A stretch of DNA of 64,000 nucleotides from Sialis fuliginosa (GCA_961205875.1 OY540812.1:33241098-33305097), one strand, 5' to 3'. Positions 1 to 12,412 are shown, numbered from the stretch's first letter. Translations and numbers: made by a program. The notes: generated by a model from the sequence alone, not told the origin.

Positions 1-355
1 CGTAAATTTTACAATCGTTACTGGTATTGTGGGGTATTTGCGGCCCACACTAGAAGATTAGGTTTTGGCGAGCTAGTTTCGATAATGAGACTGGATAACA
101 CTTTCTAAATTATACACACATGTTATGTAATCAATAATCAACTAGCTTTTACATACTAAACTAAATTATCTTTTACGAGAGATCCCAATAAACTTTTTTT
201 GGATATTTTTAGATACCTACAAAAACTAAAAAAAATAACTTTAGGAAAGTTTGTAACAAAAATATTATCTAATATAAGCAAATTAAGCAAAAAAACATGT
301 TTATATATGCTCTATACGATACCAGTTAATGGTAAAACAACACATTGCAATGATA
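1..355. repeat. Dispersed repeat A, copy 1
   Basis: Positions 1-355 match 26647-26990 in the same orientation, beginning CGTAAATTTTACAA and including GTGGGGTATTTGCGGCC and AATGAGACTGGATAACA. No coding capacity was seen. The left end is cut by the window edge. Confidence 0.65.
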
Positions 356-694
356 TAGCATTATTTATTTATAGGCGAGCGGATTATCTAGCTTGCTTAG
401 AAATGACACTAACCGACCAATCAACGTTTTAGTGGCTAAAAATGATTTTATTAAATTCTTTATATTTTCTGAGAAAAAACATCTATATACATGATATTTT
501 TTTATGCGGTCCTTCAAAAGGTACCTATACACATTTTTTTGTTTAATAAATCTAAATCTGCATTAAAAAAACAGAAAAAAAAATGTAGCTTCATTGAGTT
601 AAAATTATCATTTTTTGTCTTATAAATTTTTTTTTTAAATCAATAGTTTTGAAGATAAAAAATATTTTAACTTTGAAAATAGCAAAAAATTAAT

Positions 695-1596
695 ATACCG
701 GGTGGTCTATTTAAATTGAGACAAGTAAATATTTTAAAAACCAAGAATTTTTAGAGAAAATGTTTGGTACAAAAGTTGCAGGGTTAGGAGGGGGAAAACT
801 AATGAATGTAAAAAATTTGAACTTGAGTGTATGTTTTAAGGTCATTTTGAGGTCAACTTCATTTTTTTAAATGGAAATATATATATTTTCTTTACATATT
901 CGCATTCTACAACAAAAAGGAAATAACTTTTGTCTAAAAAGTTTTTTTTAAATCCCAATTTTAATTTAAAAAAAAAATATTTTTTTTTGTTAAAAATATC
1001 TGAAATTAATCTTCTAGAAAAAATGAAACTAAAAATAATGGAAATTTAAAATGTTTTATTAATGTAAATAATAAATATTCGAAGTGATAACCATCAACTT
1101 CAATACATTTTTCAACATGATAATAATTAGAAATTTCAAAATAATTCGAAAGCCAAGCCAAACTGGAAAACTGAAAGTCTTTCCAAATAAATTGTTGTTA
1201 TGGAAACTTGAATGGTGTAAAATATCGAAACTTTTTGGATCAAGCGCTATTTGAACTACATAAGCTAACTGATGAAGAAAAAAGAAGAATGTGGTTTCAA
1301 CAGGAAGGTTTTCGAAAAAACTTTTTAGACAAAAGTTATTTTCTTTTTATTGTAGAATACGAATATGCAAATATATATATAATATGATAATAACGACATC
1401 TTTCTCAAATTTAAATCTTTATTAATAGGTATATTTCTGAATTTTTATTTTAAAATATCAATATTTTGCATTATATTTATTGTATTTAATTGTTACTTAT
1501 TATATTTTAGCCTGACGATGATTCTGTGAATCGAAAGCTTGCGGTTTCCTCTTCTTTAATAAATTTTGACGTTTAAACAAACAAGTTTGTTTTTAT

Positions 1597-1637
<41 letters not shown>

Positions 1638-1817
1638 CCATTTAAAAAAATGAAGTTGACCTCAAAATGACCTTAAAACATACACTCAAGTTCAATTTTT
1701 TTACATTCATTAGTTTTCCCCCTCCTAACCCTGCAACTTTTGTACCAAACATTTTCTCTGAAATTCTTTAGTTTTCGAAATATTTACTTGTCTCAATTTA
1801 AATAGACCACCCGGTAT
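695..1817. mobile_element. Foldback element F1, ATACCGGGTG ends
   Basis: The two ends read ATACCGGGTGGTCTATTTAA inward on each strand. Inverted arms of about 195 bp (695-890 and 1624-1817) are nearly identical, for example GAGGTCAACTTCATTTTTTT on the left and its inverse on the right. A further inverted pair (893-950 and 1318-1375) shows that the arms once continued inward. The right arm was split by an AT-rich insertion (about 1380-1623). No open frame of note. Confidence 0.75.
1380..1623 (+). mobile_element. Retroelement-like fragment with hammerhead-like motif, inside F1
   Basis: This block interrupts the right arm of foldback F1. Position 1512-1540 reads CTGACGA, T, GATTC, TGT, GAATC, GAAA, GCTT, which is the order of the hammerhead ribozyme core (CUGANGA, stem II, GAAA, minimal stem III). 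Penelope-like retroelements are known to carry minimal hammerheads of this kind. The block ends in a (TA)n run (1601-1635). No reverse transcriptase is present. Confidence 0.4.
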
Positions 1818-2530
1818 ATTTTTTATTTTTTTCTCGGAAACTAATTGTTCAATCAGAATAATTTAAAAACAAAAACAAAAAACAGCCAATTTTAAATTAT
1901 AACTAGATTTTTTTTCATTTTGATTATTACTGTAATTAAATGTAAAAACTTCATTTGAACCGAACTCACTCTTTGCACCGTAAACTGATATCATGGCTGG
2001 TTACAGCATTCGTTTAATAATTGAAATATTTAAATACTGGGATGAAAGCTTCAATAAAAACACGAAATAATATTTATATCGCACATTTATTTGTCACAAT
2101 TATTTTCTGTATTATTATACTTATCAGGATATCTACAAAATGAACAAAATTTTAAATCTAAAGCCAAACAACAGCATGTTTCAACTGTACAAGAAAATTT
2201 TCCGCCACAAAAACAAAAATATTTTTTGTAGATGTTCTGATAAGTGTAATAATAAAGAAAATAATTGTGACAAATAAATGTGCAATAAAAATATTATTTA
2301 ATTTTAATCCAATGAAGCTTACATAATTTTTTCAGATTTTTAAATACAGATTTAGATTTATTAAACAAAAAAATGTGTATACCTTTTGAAAGACCGCATA
2401 AAAAAATATCTTATAGTAGATGTTTATTCTCAGAAAAATATAAAGAATTTAATAAAATCATTTTTAGCCACTATAGAACGTTGATTGGTCGGTTAGTGTA
2501 CTCGAAATAGCAGTAATCCGCTCGCCTATT

Positions 2531-3315
2531 ATTATTATTAAATAAAAATCATAATTGATATGAAAACAAAATAGAAAAATGAATATTGAAATTTGTATTG
2601 TAACATTCCAAAGTATTTGTAAATTATATATATTTTCGAAATATCCTCAAAAAATTTAATGCCATATTTGAGTTTTCATGACAGTTGTGATTTTAATTAA
2701 CTGGTAAAAAAAACATCTAAAAAATCTCTTTGTGATTAGATGTTTTAAGTAAAAATGTTGTTATATTTTTTAAGCTGACATGATTCTCTCTAAAAATAAA
2801 AAAAAAATATAAGATGATTTTAGAAAAAAAAGTTGACATCACTTTTGGTAAAACCAAAAATACCAGAAAATACAAAATATGTATAATATAAAAAAAATAA
2901 CTGTGGTCATGCTAAACTTGGTTATCTAATTTTTTTTATTCATAAAATAATTGAAAATACATAATTGAAACTATAAAATATTGCTGAATGTACATATTGT
3001 GGACCTTTTTAAAAATACTGATACATTTTAACACCAACAAGTAAAGTTAAGATAAGTTATTAATAACTAGTGATTTTTAAAAGATTATTGGATTACATAG
3101 TTTCCGCTTTTAAATCGGTATAGGACATGCAATAACCATTTTCAAACACATTAACTATTAAAAATGAAATGTGGTCATTAGAATGTTACTTAAAATATTA
3201 TTAATCAATAAACAGACTAAAAATAAAAATATTTAATTTCATAAATATAATATCATTTGAACAGTAACTAGCCAGAACGATTATCAAGATACACTTTAAG
3301 ACTACATTGTTTTCC
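2531..3315. other. AT-rich sequence, no gene seen
   Basis: Nothing recognisable on either strand apart from A and T runs. Confidence 0.6.
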
Positions 3316-3668
3316 TTTTTTTAACCGACTTCAAACAAGGAGGAAGGTTCTCAATTCGTCTGCATATATATTTGTTGTGTATGTTCCGGCATAACTCCGA
3401 CAAACATGCACCGATTTGGACGATTTTTGTTTGTTTGAAAGAATATACTCCCGAGACAATCCCGTATAAATTTTATCAAAATGTGACCATAAACTTCTTA
3501 GATACGCTACTCAAAAGGGAAAAAATTAAAAACTTGAAAAAAACAATTTCAAAAATAGTCCTAAAAACACCTAAGCCAATAAAAAACGTTTTAAGAAAAA
3601 AAAAACTTTTTAATTATTATTATAGGTATACTTTTCAGTGTTTTTAGGAGTTTTTTTAAGTCGGTTCT
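3316..3668. repeat. Dispersed repeat with AACCGACTT ends, copy 1
   Basis: The block begins TTAACCGACTTCAAACAAGG and ends with the inverse TTTTTTTAAGTCGGTT. It contains CATGCACCGATTTGGACGAT and belongs to a family seen again at 27007-27114 plus 30220-30505, where a transposon splits it. The 91-codon frame here is part of the repeat and is not called as a gene. Confidence 0.6.
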
Positions 3669-4396
3669 TAGGGTTCCGAAGAAACTCTATTAATCTCACT
3701 TTGTCGTCTGCCCGTCCATCCTTTTCAATATAAGGTAGAAACATGAAATTTTTACTGAACATGTAAACTTATGCCCTCTAGTAAAAGATGTACAAATTTT
3801 CTGAAAAAAAATTTTCAGAGGGGGGGGGGGTAAGAAGCTAAAGCTAGGTTAATATATCTATTTTTTATACCAAGGCATGTGGCACGTCAAAATGTATAAC
3901 CAAACCAGTGAAATTTGACCCTATTTCTTATTTTTTTCTAAATCAAAAATGGTGCCTGCAGGGGGCTTTAAAACAAATTTAAAAAAACTATACCAAGACG
4001 TGTGGGATTTCAAAATGTAGAGATCAATCAGTAGAATTTGACTCTATTGTTTATTTTTTTCTAACTCTAAAATGGCGCCAGCAGGGAGCTTCAAACAGTA
4101 TTTTATTTTGCCCTCCCACTTCTAACGCGGTAACTACTGGCTCAAAAAATCTGGAAAAAATTGGTAACAAGGCTTTGGTGGGACTACCAACGACAAATAC
4201 TAAAGTCAATAATATCAATTCAAATTTTGGAGAAACAGAAAGGGGCGTTATAAAAAAATTTATTTTTATATCTAAACAAGTGGAGTGTAAAAATTTAGAT
4301 CTCAATTAGAAGAATATGACACTATTTTTATATTTTTTTCTAACTCAAAAATGCATCTGTAAGTGGCTCCAAACAGTCCACACTTCGGAACCCTTA
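3669..4396. mobile_element. GGGTTCCGAAG element, copy 1
   Basis: The ends AGGGTTCCGAAG and CTTCGGAACCCT are exact inverses. The interior includes CTCACTTTGTCGTC and GTGGGACTACCAACGACAAA. Related copies lie at 50785-51090 (shortened) and 61535-62105. All carry the same internal landmarks, which makes this a low-to-middle copy non-autonomous family. A G run (3822-3832) is specific to this copy. Confidence 0.7.
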
Positions 4397-4824
4397 GACA
4401 TACACCCGTGTATGTCTTGACCGAATTTTTTTAATGTTTATTTGATATTATAAATTTTGATACATCGAATAATTGGCAATGTTTCATGAATATTAAACTA
4501 CATATTATAGGTACATTACGAAAAGTTCACATTAACAATGTAATTAAAATGATTCTGATTATATTCAGATTCACAAATATAATACAACGAAAATAATAAA
4601 TACTGGTTCATTAAAAGCAGCTTTACACATAATACCTTTTTAGGAATATCTCTATAATGTACAATTACACACTGATATTATTTCTAGCATGTTTGTTACA
4701 ACACTGCAATAACTTTATCCAAATCCCGTTAGTCTCATTTGTTTCGTTATATCCGATTTAACAACCACAATAAAGTCGATCGTATATAACACCACCATTA
4801 CATAAAATCCATTATAATCAACAG

Positions 4825-4968
4825 TTAGAGAGAGTTGTAAGTAGTATAATCATTCTCCCCATACATCATTTGTAATCCCACCCGTACATTTATTGCCTGT
4901 AAAAACTGATTCGCACCTTTCTTATCCTGGACACCAATCTCACCACCACCGTTTTCTACCGGCTGTTT
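4825..4968 (-). CDS. Unidentified coding-like open segment (possible terminal exon)
   Basis: A 47-codon open stretch ends in TAA and translates with residues such as VENGGGEIGVQDKKGANQ near its start and GENDYTTYNSL at its C-terminus. It is richer in G and C than its surroundings. An AG just before CCG (AAAAACAG) would put it in phase 0. That is the phase needed after LRR exon 4, but the pyrimidine tract is poor and the peptide looks nothing like an LRR C-terminal cap. It may instead be an exon of another gene or a chance frame, since frames of this length are common by chance in 64 kb. I do not recognise it. Confidence 0.25.
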   Translation of the reverse strand, partial: KQPVENGGGEIGVQDKKGANQFLQAINVRVGLQMMYGENDYTTYNSL

Positions 4969-5127
4969 TTATGATTGGCCGCGTTTTAGAGTGTTTAACC
5001 AGAAATTAAAGTGTCACTGCTGCTGAAAACTGTGCAGGATCATTATCACAAGTAATTACTGTGTGCTATTTATAAGTGCTCTTGCTGTTATGAATCAGTA
5101 CACTGTTACTGTTTATACTATTAGAAT

Positions 5128-5878
5128 AAGAGCCAGCGACTGCCAGATATACGGTATAGTATCAAGCTTCACATTTTTCATGTGTAAGTACTAAGGTGTT
5201 TTGTTTTCTCGAGCCCATTGGCCTATGTTTTAGCTTTGGATCAAAAGTTAATTGTCTCAAAATTTCAGACTCGTAGATCAAATCTGTGAACGTCGTAAAT
5301 TGAGTCTTTTTCCCATTTGATTAACATGGGAAAAATTACTTTTTTACTTATGCATGAATAGCTCGCTGAAAAAATTATTTATTTTAATTTCTCATAACAG
5401 CATATTATAGAGAATTAAATTTCCTACAAAAAAGATCCCAAGTGATCAATTCATAGATACATGCCCGGTATTATCAACCAATTTAACCTAAATTTTGTAT
5501 ATTACAAACGTGATTTAGATCAATATTAAGGCTCTCAATGAAAAATGTACATAATATGCGTTGTAAAAACATAGCGTAGAACATTAAAAATCCATTAAAT
5601 TAAATGTATTATGCTTGGTTCTGTTAATAATATGACAGTTAGTTAAAGGGACATTTAGTTAAACTTGATAATACTGGGGGACAGTATTTTTAAAGATATG
5701 TTCGTTTAAATATTATCATAAAAAGTAAAATCCAATTTTTATGATAATTTTTAAACAAACATACCTATCTTAAAAATTACTAAATTTATGAATTGAGCAC
5801 TTAATTCTCTACAAAATATTTCTCTGAGAAATTAAAAAAAATAATTTGTGATGTAATGTCTGGCGGTTGCTGGCTCTT
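5128..5878. mobile_element. Foldback element with AAGAGCCAGC ends
   Basis: The left end AAGAGCCAGCGACTGCCAGA and the right end TCTGGCGGTTGCTGGCTCTT are inverse with two differences. Further inverted matches lie inward (TATTTTAATTTCTCA against TGAGAAATTAAAAAAA; AGAGAATTAAAT against ACTTAATTCTCT) and around the centre (GATAATTTTTAAACAAAC). Confidence 0.55.
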
Positions 5879-6269
5879 TTGGGTTTAGGTTCACATAAAT
5901 AAAGTAAGTTTTCTTTACGCTAGCGCTGCAAAAATATGATTATTATTTTTAGTGTTACGTGAAAACGTAACACTTATGGAATCACTTCGGTGTCCGTCAG
6001 TCCATCTGTCACAGGCGATTTTTTCTGAAACTATTGACGTGAAAATTTTAAATTTAGCACAAAAATAGAGTGTGGTGACATAATTATAGACGTGGAGTTT
6101 AAAAATATGAATTTTTAGTCTGGGGTTTAATTTCAGGGGGTAAATTGGGAAAAAGAAATCATGAACCTTGAGAATTAGATGTAGATTGAACGAAAATTAT
6201 CAAGATTGAAAAATTCTATAGTTTAAATTTAATTCTTTAATGGAAAAAAATTAAGGGCATCGTCTAGAG

Positions 6270-6618
6270 CAGGGGTGGGGAACCTTTTTATCATAGAAGG
6301 CCACATATAAATTTAAAAATAATAACAAGGCCGCATACTTACCGTCTTTCTTGAAGTAGTCTTCGTCGTGAAATATATTCCCACTAGGAAGTTCATATTA
6401 AATAACTTCAGAATATAGGCGCAATAGCCAATTTTGATTTACGTTTGATTATTGTAGATTATTTGTTAAAACATTTTTATTTTTCTCTTGACAGAATAAA
6501 ATTAAAAATAAATTGAGAAGAATAAATATATATTATAAATAATTGAAATATTTACCGGCCGCATTGAAGTATTGAAAAGGCCACATGCGGTCTTAAGGCC
6601 GCAGGTTCCCCATCCCTG
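6270..6618. mobile_element. hAT-like miniature element 1
   Basis: A 349-bp element has terminal repeats CAGGGGTGGGGAACCT and AGGTTCCCCATCCCTG. It is flanked on both sides by the exact 8-bp duplication GTCTAGAG (6262-6269 and 6619-6626). An 8-bp duplication with CAG-type ends is the hallmark of hAT transposons. It has no coding capacity. The body contains AAGGCCACAT and its inverse, ATGTGG-type motifs. Confidence 0.85.
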
Positions 6619-6626
6619 GTCTAGAG

Positions 6627-8507
6627 TCTAAGGCACTCTAGGGTGATAAATGAAAGCTTATTGAGGCACGAATTCAACAACACTTAAAAATCGCTGTCCC
6701 CCTACTCTAATCACAAAAGTATCACTCATTGTCAGAAAATTCTGAGAAACTAGCTATATTATTTTTTACTGTACTTTTTCTAGTGTAGGGTCCAGGTTTA
6801 AGAGGGACTCGGTTTGGTGGGCAAAAAAATCAGTGATAAAAATAAAAATTACTAATTAAAAAACCTTTTCAGTCAGAAAAAAAACTGTAAGAAAAAAAAA
6901 CTTACAGGAAAACATTTCTTAGGGGGTCTACCAACAACTTCCAGTATGGGGCCCGTGATAGGATGTGTGGGCCATGAAAATAACACATATAACTGACACC
7001 ATGTAATTAATTTCAGTGAATATATTATTATGTAGAAACACTTTATTTAAAACGTAAAAATATATTTAACTTGATAATATATTAGTTTATATTTAGCTTT
7101 GTCAGTGAAACGTACAATCTGTAAAATTTGAAGTTTCCGCAAATTAGATAGGGGTAAATATAAATATAGATCTGTGAGGATAATACATGAAAAACCAACT
7201 AGGCATGTACATATGAATGAATTATTGTGAGACGAGATCAAATATGATAGTCATACCGGTGAACCGTCAATCTTAATTATGAAACAAAACATTGAATATT
7301 CCCGCTCTCTAATTGAAACTAATTGTTGGATTACTGTCCAACATTACAAGTATCAATTATTGATCAGTAAAAAAATTTAAAAGACCAACTAAACTTGAGT
7401 AAGATTTCAGTTTGCGCGAAAATCAACAAGCGTTGCAAGTTGACAATGCTTCGAGAGCTATCCTATGGGAATAACGAAAGCAATTATTACCATAGCCATC
7501 GTACAGTCCTTATTTAACTCCCACTTATTTTTTCCAATTATAAAATGAGTTTGGAGACGATAAATAGTGTAAAATTATATATAATATAAAAGTTTCTGAT
7601 TTTAATAGGAAAGGACTAGAAAATTACAACAACGTATTATACCTAGATCAAAAGTTCCCAAACTTTTTCGATTCGCGGCGCACTTTTTGAATTAAGGTTT
7701 TCCCATGGCGCCCTTCCTAAGTCAAAAACATTAATAACTTGAAACATACAAAAAAAAACTGCATTATTGAACAAATAATTAATTTATTATTTATTCATTA
7801 ACATAACATGTTTTATTTTTAATGTAGATACCTATATAAAAATGTTGTTTCTAAAAAATGTATGTAAAATTATAGGCTCTTGGTAAACATAGTATTTCAA
7901 TGGTCCTCAATAGGTACAGTTTGGCTTTAAAACCACGTTTTATATTGCATTATAAATAAAAAGTATCAAAAGTATCAATTAGTGATAACATATGGAATTG
8001 ACTTGTTTAAACAAAAGTTTTATTTTTTAATCACATTTAAGAGAAACTTAAAATTACTCTTTTAAGAATAACTAACTTCTGGGACTTTTCAATATGTACA
8101 AACTTTTCAAAAGTTCTTATTAGTTTCGATTATTTTATGCTCTTTTGTTTAACCTATTTAATTTCTTGAAAGAAGCTTGACTAATGAAAATGTCCCATCT
8201 TGAAGACACTTTTCATAATCAAACTTTTCTAATATAGACGACTTACTTTTCCAATTTCTATAGTTTTGATTTTAATATTATATAAACTTTTTGTTAATTG
8301 TAAACTAAGAAACATTAAAATGATTTAATACAACACACAATTCAAACAAAAATTTAAAATGAAAATAATATGTTTTCAAAAATTATATGTATAAAGTTTG
8401 AACATGATAGCATTGTATTTTCATGTTCAAACTAAAATGATTAGAGTGAAAAAAACGAACTTTGTTGTTCAATGTTATTTTTATTAGGAAATTAAAAATT
8501 TACTTAC
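6627..8507. other. No gene seen; region 3' of LRR exon 4
   Basis: This should be the beginning of the next LRR-gene intron. I searched the minus strand for LRR or cysteine-cap coding and found none. A hAT-like end (GTTCCCAAACTTTTTCG, near 7.65 kb) has no partner here. The remainder is AT-rich. Confidence 0.5.
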
Positions 8508-11031
8508 TTTTATTGGATTATTCGATAGCTCCAAAATTTTCAATATAGGAATCTGATTCCAAACATGTGACGGAATTGTTTTTAATTGATTATGTGACAA
8601 AACTAAATGTCTCAGTGCTTGTAAACTTTTAAACGAGTATCTCGTTACCTCTTCAATTCCATTCGATGATAGATTCAAGAACACTAAATTAGGAAGAGGC
8701 AATGTAGGAGTTGCTTTCATTCCAATATTCGCTAAACTTAATTCTTTTAGTGATTGTGCATAATGAAATAGCTCTTTAAAATTAGCTCTCAGAGGATTGT
8801 AACCCAAGTCCAGCTTTTGTAAATGTCCTAAGCTAGTAAATACATTATCAGGAAGCAAATTGATTCTATTATGGCTTAAATCCAGTTCCAGTAAAAATGG
8901 AGTTGATGGAAACATTGTTGAGTCTATATGTTCGATATTATTAAAATCCAATTGCAAATTTCTCAATGTCATACTTATATCACTTAACACCGTTGCAGGC
9001 ATTGCTGTGAAACCATTGTGACTTAAACGAAGAATTTCTATTTTCGTATTTCTGAATACGTCTTTTGATAAGTAATGCATTCTGTTGAAACTCAAATCAA
9101 GGACTCTTAAATTTTGAAGATAAGAAAATTGACCAACATGCAGCTGTTCTATATCATTATGAGAAAGATCTAAAACTTGTAGCGAATCTAATCCAACAAA
9201 TGCATGTTTCTTTATGTTATCTATATAGTTCTTCTTCAAATTTAATAATTCTAAATTCTCCAGTGGTCCAAATGCCTCTAGTTCTAGAGCATCTATTTTA
9301 TTATTTGACAAATGTAGACGACGTAATGTACTGGAAATGCGCTCTAACATTTCTTTTGGCGGTTTTTGAAAATTATTAAACGATAAATCGAGTGAATTGA
9401 TATTTATACTATCGTCTGTTGATAAAATTTCGTACAAATTATTTGCAGAGAGATTGATTGATAAGGGGTAATTTGGCTGAGAGACATTCTTAAAAACTTC
9501 CATTGAAAATGAATATAAATTATTATTCTGTAGCTCTAATTTTGTTAAAATCGGTAAATTAGAAAAAGCCCCGATCTGTATTTCCTTTAAAATGTTGTCA
9601 GATAAACCAATATTCACCAAATTGGTTAAATTATGAAACGTTTGTGGTTTCAAAACAGATATTTTATTTCCAAACAATGATACACTCTGAAGATTCGTCA
9701 TGGATGAGAATGCTCTCGAATCAATACTATCAATTTTATTATTTGAAAACCGCAGATCCGTTAATTGTTGATGAACATCATATTTAAATACTCCACTCTC
9801 TAATTTAGATATTTTATTAGATTCTAAATTAATGTATTGTATTTGTGTCAGTGAATCGAACGAACTCTTCGGAATATTTTCGATATTATTGTTATCAATT
9901 GCTAACCAAAGTAAATTACTTAACGGCTTGAAAAGTTCAGTTGGGAACATTTCTTCGGCCAATGAAAACGACATTTCCAAACTTTCCAAAGTGCTGGATA
10001 CGTATTTGAAGACGTCAGGGTGTATATAATTTAAAGGATTAAAACTTAAACTGAGTTCACGTAAGTTTGTTGTTAAATTAAAGACATTTTCCTCCAAGTT
10101 ACTAATCCTGTTGCTTCTGAGCAACAATGTATCTAAATTATCAGCCCAATTAACGAAATTATCTTCTCTCACTTCAAATATTTGATTATATCCTAGATTT
10201 AGATGCGACATTTTTGTACAATTGGTTAAAGCGTCGCTTGGTATAGCAGTTAAGAAATTACCACTCATGCTTAATACCCTGAGATGCGATGAAAAAGATG
10301 CGAATGCATATTCTGGTACTTCAGTTATCATGTTCGATGATAAGTATAGATATTTTAAATGTCTTAGTTTACCCAGCGCTGATGGTATTTGAGCTAACTT
10401 ATTATATTCCAAGTCTAGGTAATCTAGACTGTTTTCAAGTCCGCCAAATGCTTTTGCATGAATTGATGTCAAATCATTGTGGTTTAATATTATCCTTCCG
10501 GGCTTAAAACCTCGAAACGCGTCAGATGGTAGAGTTTCTAAGTGATTAAAATCTAAACTCATGTCTCTAACATGAAACGAATTATTGAACATATTTCTAG
10601 GGAATATCCTCAATTCATTTTCACCTAGATCAAATTTTTCTAGTTTCAGTGCCGGTCTAAATACATGGTGTATTGGTAATTGATGTATATGATTTCCTCT
10701 TAAATCAAGCCAGAGTAAATGGCTTAAATTTTCAATAACCGACACCGGAAATTCAGTCAATAGATTGTGAGATAGACCAAGTGTTTGTACTTTGGGTGGT
10801 ATTGAGTTGTGATTCAGTTTTGTTAGCCTGTTACCGTCAACGTTCAGTGTTGTAAGCGCTTTAAGATCTTCTGTACAAAGCGCGGACGAAACACTTCCGA
10901 TTACATCTGTAGATGCAACGCCATTTTCTGTATCAGTGCATAATTCGATCAAATCGTTTTCTCCAACTAATAATGAAGATAATGAATCTTTCATATGAGA
11001 CCAGTCTCCATGAATTGATCTGATTTGGTTT
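8508..11031 (-). CDS. LRR protein (chaoptin/artichoke-like), coding exon 4: main LRR array
   Basis: One 2.5-kb exon adds 841 whole codons, bringing the visible protein to 986 residues. It is an almost unbroken series of about 24-residue LRRs with the pattern LxxLxLxxNxLxxIxxxxFxxL (for example LRVLDLSFNRMHYL and LEILRLSHNGFTAMP-like units), roughly 35 repeats by length. Several NxS/T glycosylation sequons are visible, as expected for an extracellular protein. The exon starts after TATATTTCAG and ends CCAATAAAA|GTAAGT. The open frame runs only seven codons past that donor. In the family, chaoptin is a GPI-linked photoreceptor adhesion molecule and artichoke a matrix protein of sensory cilia, so a neural or sensory adhesion role is an inference. 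The C-terminal cap and any membrane anchor are missing here and presumably lie left of the window. No stop or frameshift interrupts the array. Confidence 0.88.
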
Positions 11032-11276
11032 CTGAAATATAGAGTTATATCATTTTTAAAATTATGCGATTTCATTTAATTAGTGCAGTATTTTGTCTTT
11101 AATAATAAATATTTTCTATAAAATATTCTGAAATTCAATTACCGACGTGAAAAAAAATGTAATATTCAGTTTAGAAATATTTTTTAAATAAAATACATGC
11201 ATTCTATTACTACCAATTTGATGAATTTACATTGTAACCGTAGTAACGTTATTTTGGTAGTAAAGGGAATTCTATT

Positions 11277-12302
11277 TAAGGGCTATATACACCTAGGAGG
11301 GTCAATAAAATTGATTTTTCGAAGATATTGTTTTTCGGTTGTACAACTATACAATTAAATTCTCTGAAAATTAAAAATTTTATTCAAAAATGTGCAAAAA
11401 TGACAAAGTTACAACGTGTATTGTGCATCCAGTTGTGTCATTTCATACGCGTCCGCAAGTGTAATCCTTTTGTGTGCGCGAGCAATAGAAGACTACTCCT
11501 CCCCTTATAGAAAACCCGAATTTTTGGAAGCGACTACATCTGCGGAAGGGCACTCATATGACCTAGGACTCGATGATTCAAAAAAATTACTCCCCAAGTA
11601 GATTATCGAAAACTTAAATCGTATTTTTCTCAAAACAATGTTTTCTAAAACGGTACCCGTAATATACCGAGAACTTATGTACCTATTGACTTCAAATTTT
11701 ACACAAATATTCTTGATCTTATTATCTAGTGGTTATCGTAGGATTTTTTAAAAACATTATAGTTTTTTTTTATAAATAAATACAGGGAAAAAAATTTAGA
11801 TCTAAAGTGATCAAATCATATCTTGATAGATCTGCAATTTGAGACAAAATCATATTTTTTCACGGGTTTTTGATCTGTGGAGACCTGCAAAAATCTACAA
11901 CGATCTACAAAGATAAAAAACCAGTGAAAAAATATGATTTCGTCTTAAAATGCAGATCTATCAATATCTGATTTGATCACTTTAGTTCTAATTTTTTTCC
12001 AGGATTCACATTCAAATGGTCGCCATTTTTCGAAATAATATAATAATTTAATATCGACTACGACAAAAACTGTCTTTTTCTATCTACTTTAAGAAAATAT
12101 ATTTTTTAATTTCAGATGAAAAATTGAGGAGGTACAACACGTACCGGAGATTATATTTACTGGTACGTTTTTAAATATTTTTCAATGAAAATTTCACCAA
12201 AATTATATTAGTGTTTAAGATGTAGTAAAAACACAATTTATGAAAAAAAAATTGTCAATCTTTACCCTATTTTTCCCACATCTAGGTGTATGTAGCCCCT
12301 TA
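11277..12302. mobile_element. TIR element inside intron 3 of the LRR gene
   Basis: The left end (TTAAGGGCTATATACACC) is repeated in inverted form at the right end (GGTGTATGTAGCCCCTTA), about 1.03 kb apart. It lies inside the 1.38-kb intron 3 (11032-12412) and accounts for most of it. A second, smaller hairpin element (11783-12003) sits inside it, so the intron has grown by at least two insertions. No transposase frame was seen. The open frames at 11.33-11.60 kb are short and unconvincing. A TTA duplication would fit PIF/Harbinger-type insertion but is too short to prove it. Confidence 0.5.
11783..12003. mobile_element. Hairpin miniature element, GATCTACAA family, copy 1
   Basis: Almost the whole 220 bp is palindromic. 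The left arm reads AAAGTGATCAAATCA and the right arm TGATTTGATCACTTT, and GGTTTTTGATCTGTGG lies near the centre. The centre carries units of the type GATCTACAA. A second copy lies at 48303-48689. Confidence 0.7.
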
Positions 12303-12412
12303 GTCTGAAATAGAATTATAATTACAAAGTTAAAAAACAAAGTTTTTATTTTTCAATTTTTACAAAAAAAGTTACTGCACAAATTAAATGAAATGCAATC
12401 ATGAAAACGTAC

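Larger units (their letters stand above)
372..2530. mobile_element. Long-TIR foldback element, outer shell of a three-level nest
   Basis: The ends are TAGGCGAGCGGATTA and its inverse TAATCCGCTCGCCTA. The inverted arms extend about 260 bp on each side (372-635 and about 2270-2530), including GATTGGTCGGTTAGTG and CTTTTGAAAGACCGCAT on the right arm. Three bases (TTA) flank both ends, compatible with a target duplication. A second foldback (695-1817) is inserted in the interior. No transposase frame is visible, so it would be non-autonomous. A smaller inverted pair (2071-2141 and 2217-2293) lies near its right arm. Confidence 0.6.

Noticed and set aside
7047..7241. Minus-strand frame with 'SNLRKLQIL' as a possible further LRR exon
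   Set aside because: It has no repeat spacing, no proper splice sites and AT-rich codon use. It does not continue the LRR consensus.
7646..7700. hAT-like terminus GTTCCCAAACTTTTTCG with CGGCGCAC
   Set aside because: No matching right end or 8-bp duplication was found, so it cannot be called an element.
9832..10507. Plus-strand open frames opposite LRR exon 4
   Set aside because: They are shadows of the long minus-strand LRR frame and have no domain of their own.
11328..11601. Two overlapping plus-strand frames of about 60 codons
   Set aside because: They lie within an intronic TIR element and show no family features or splice context.
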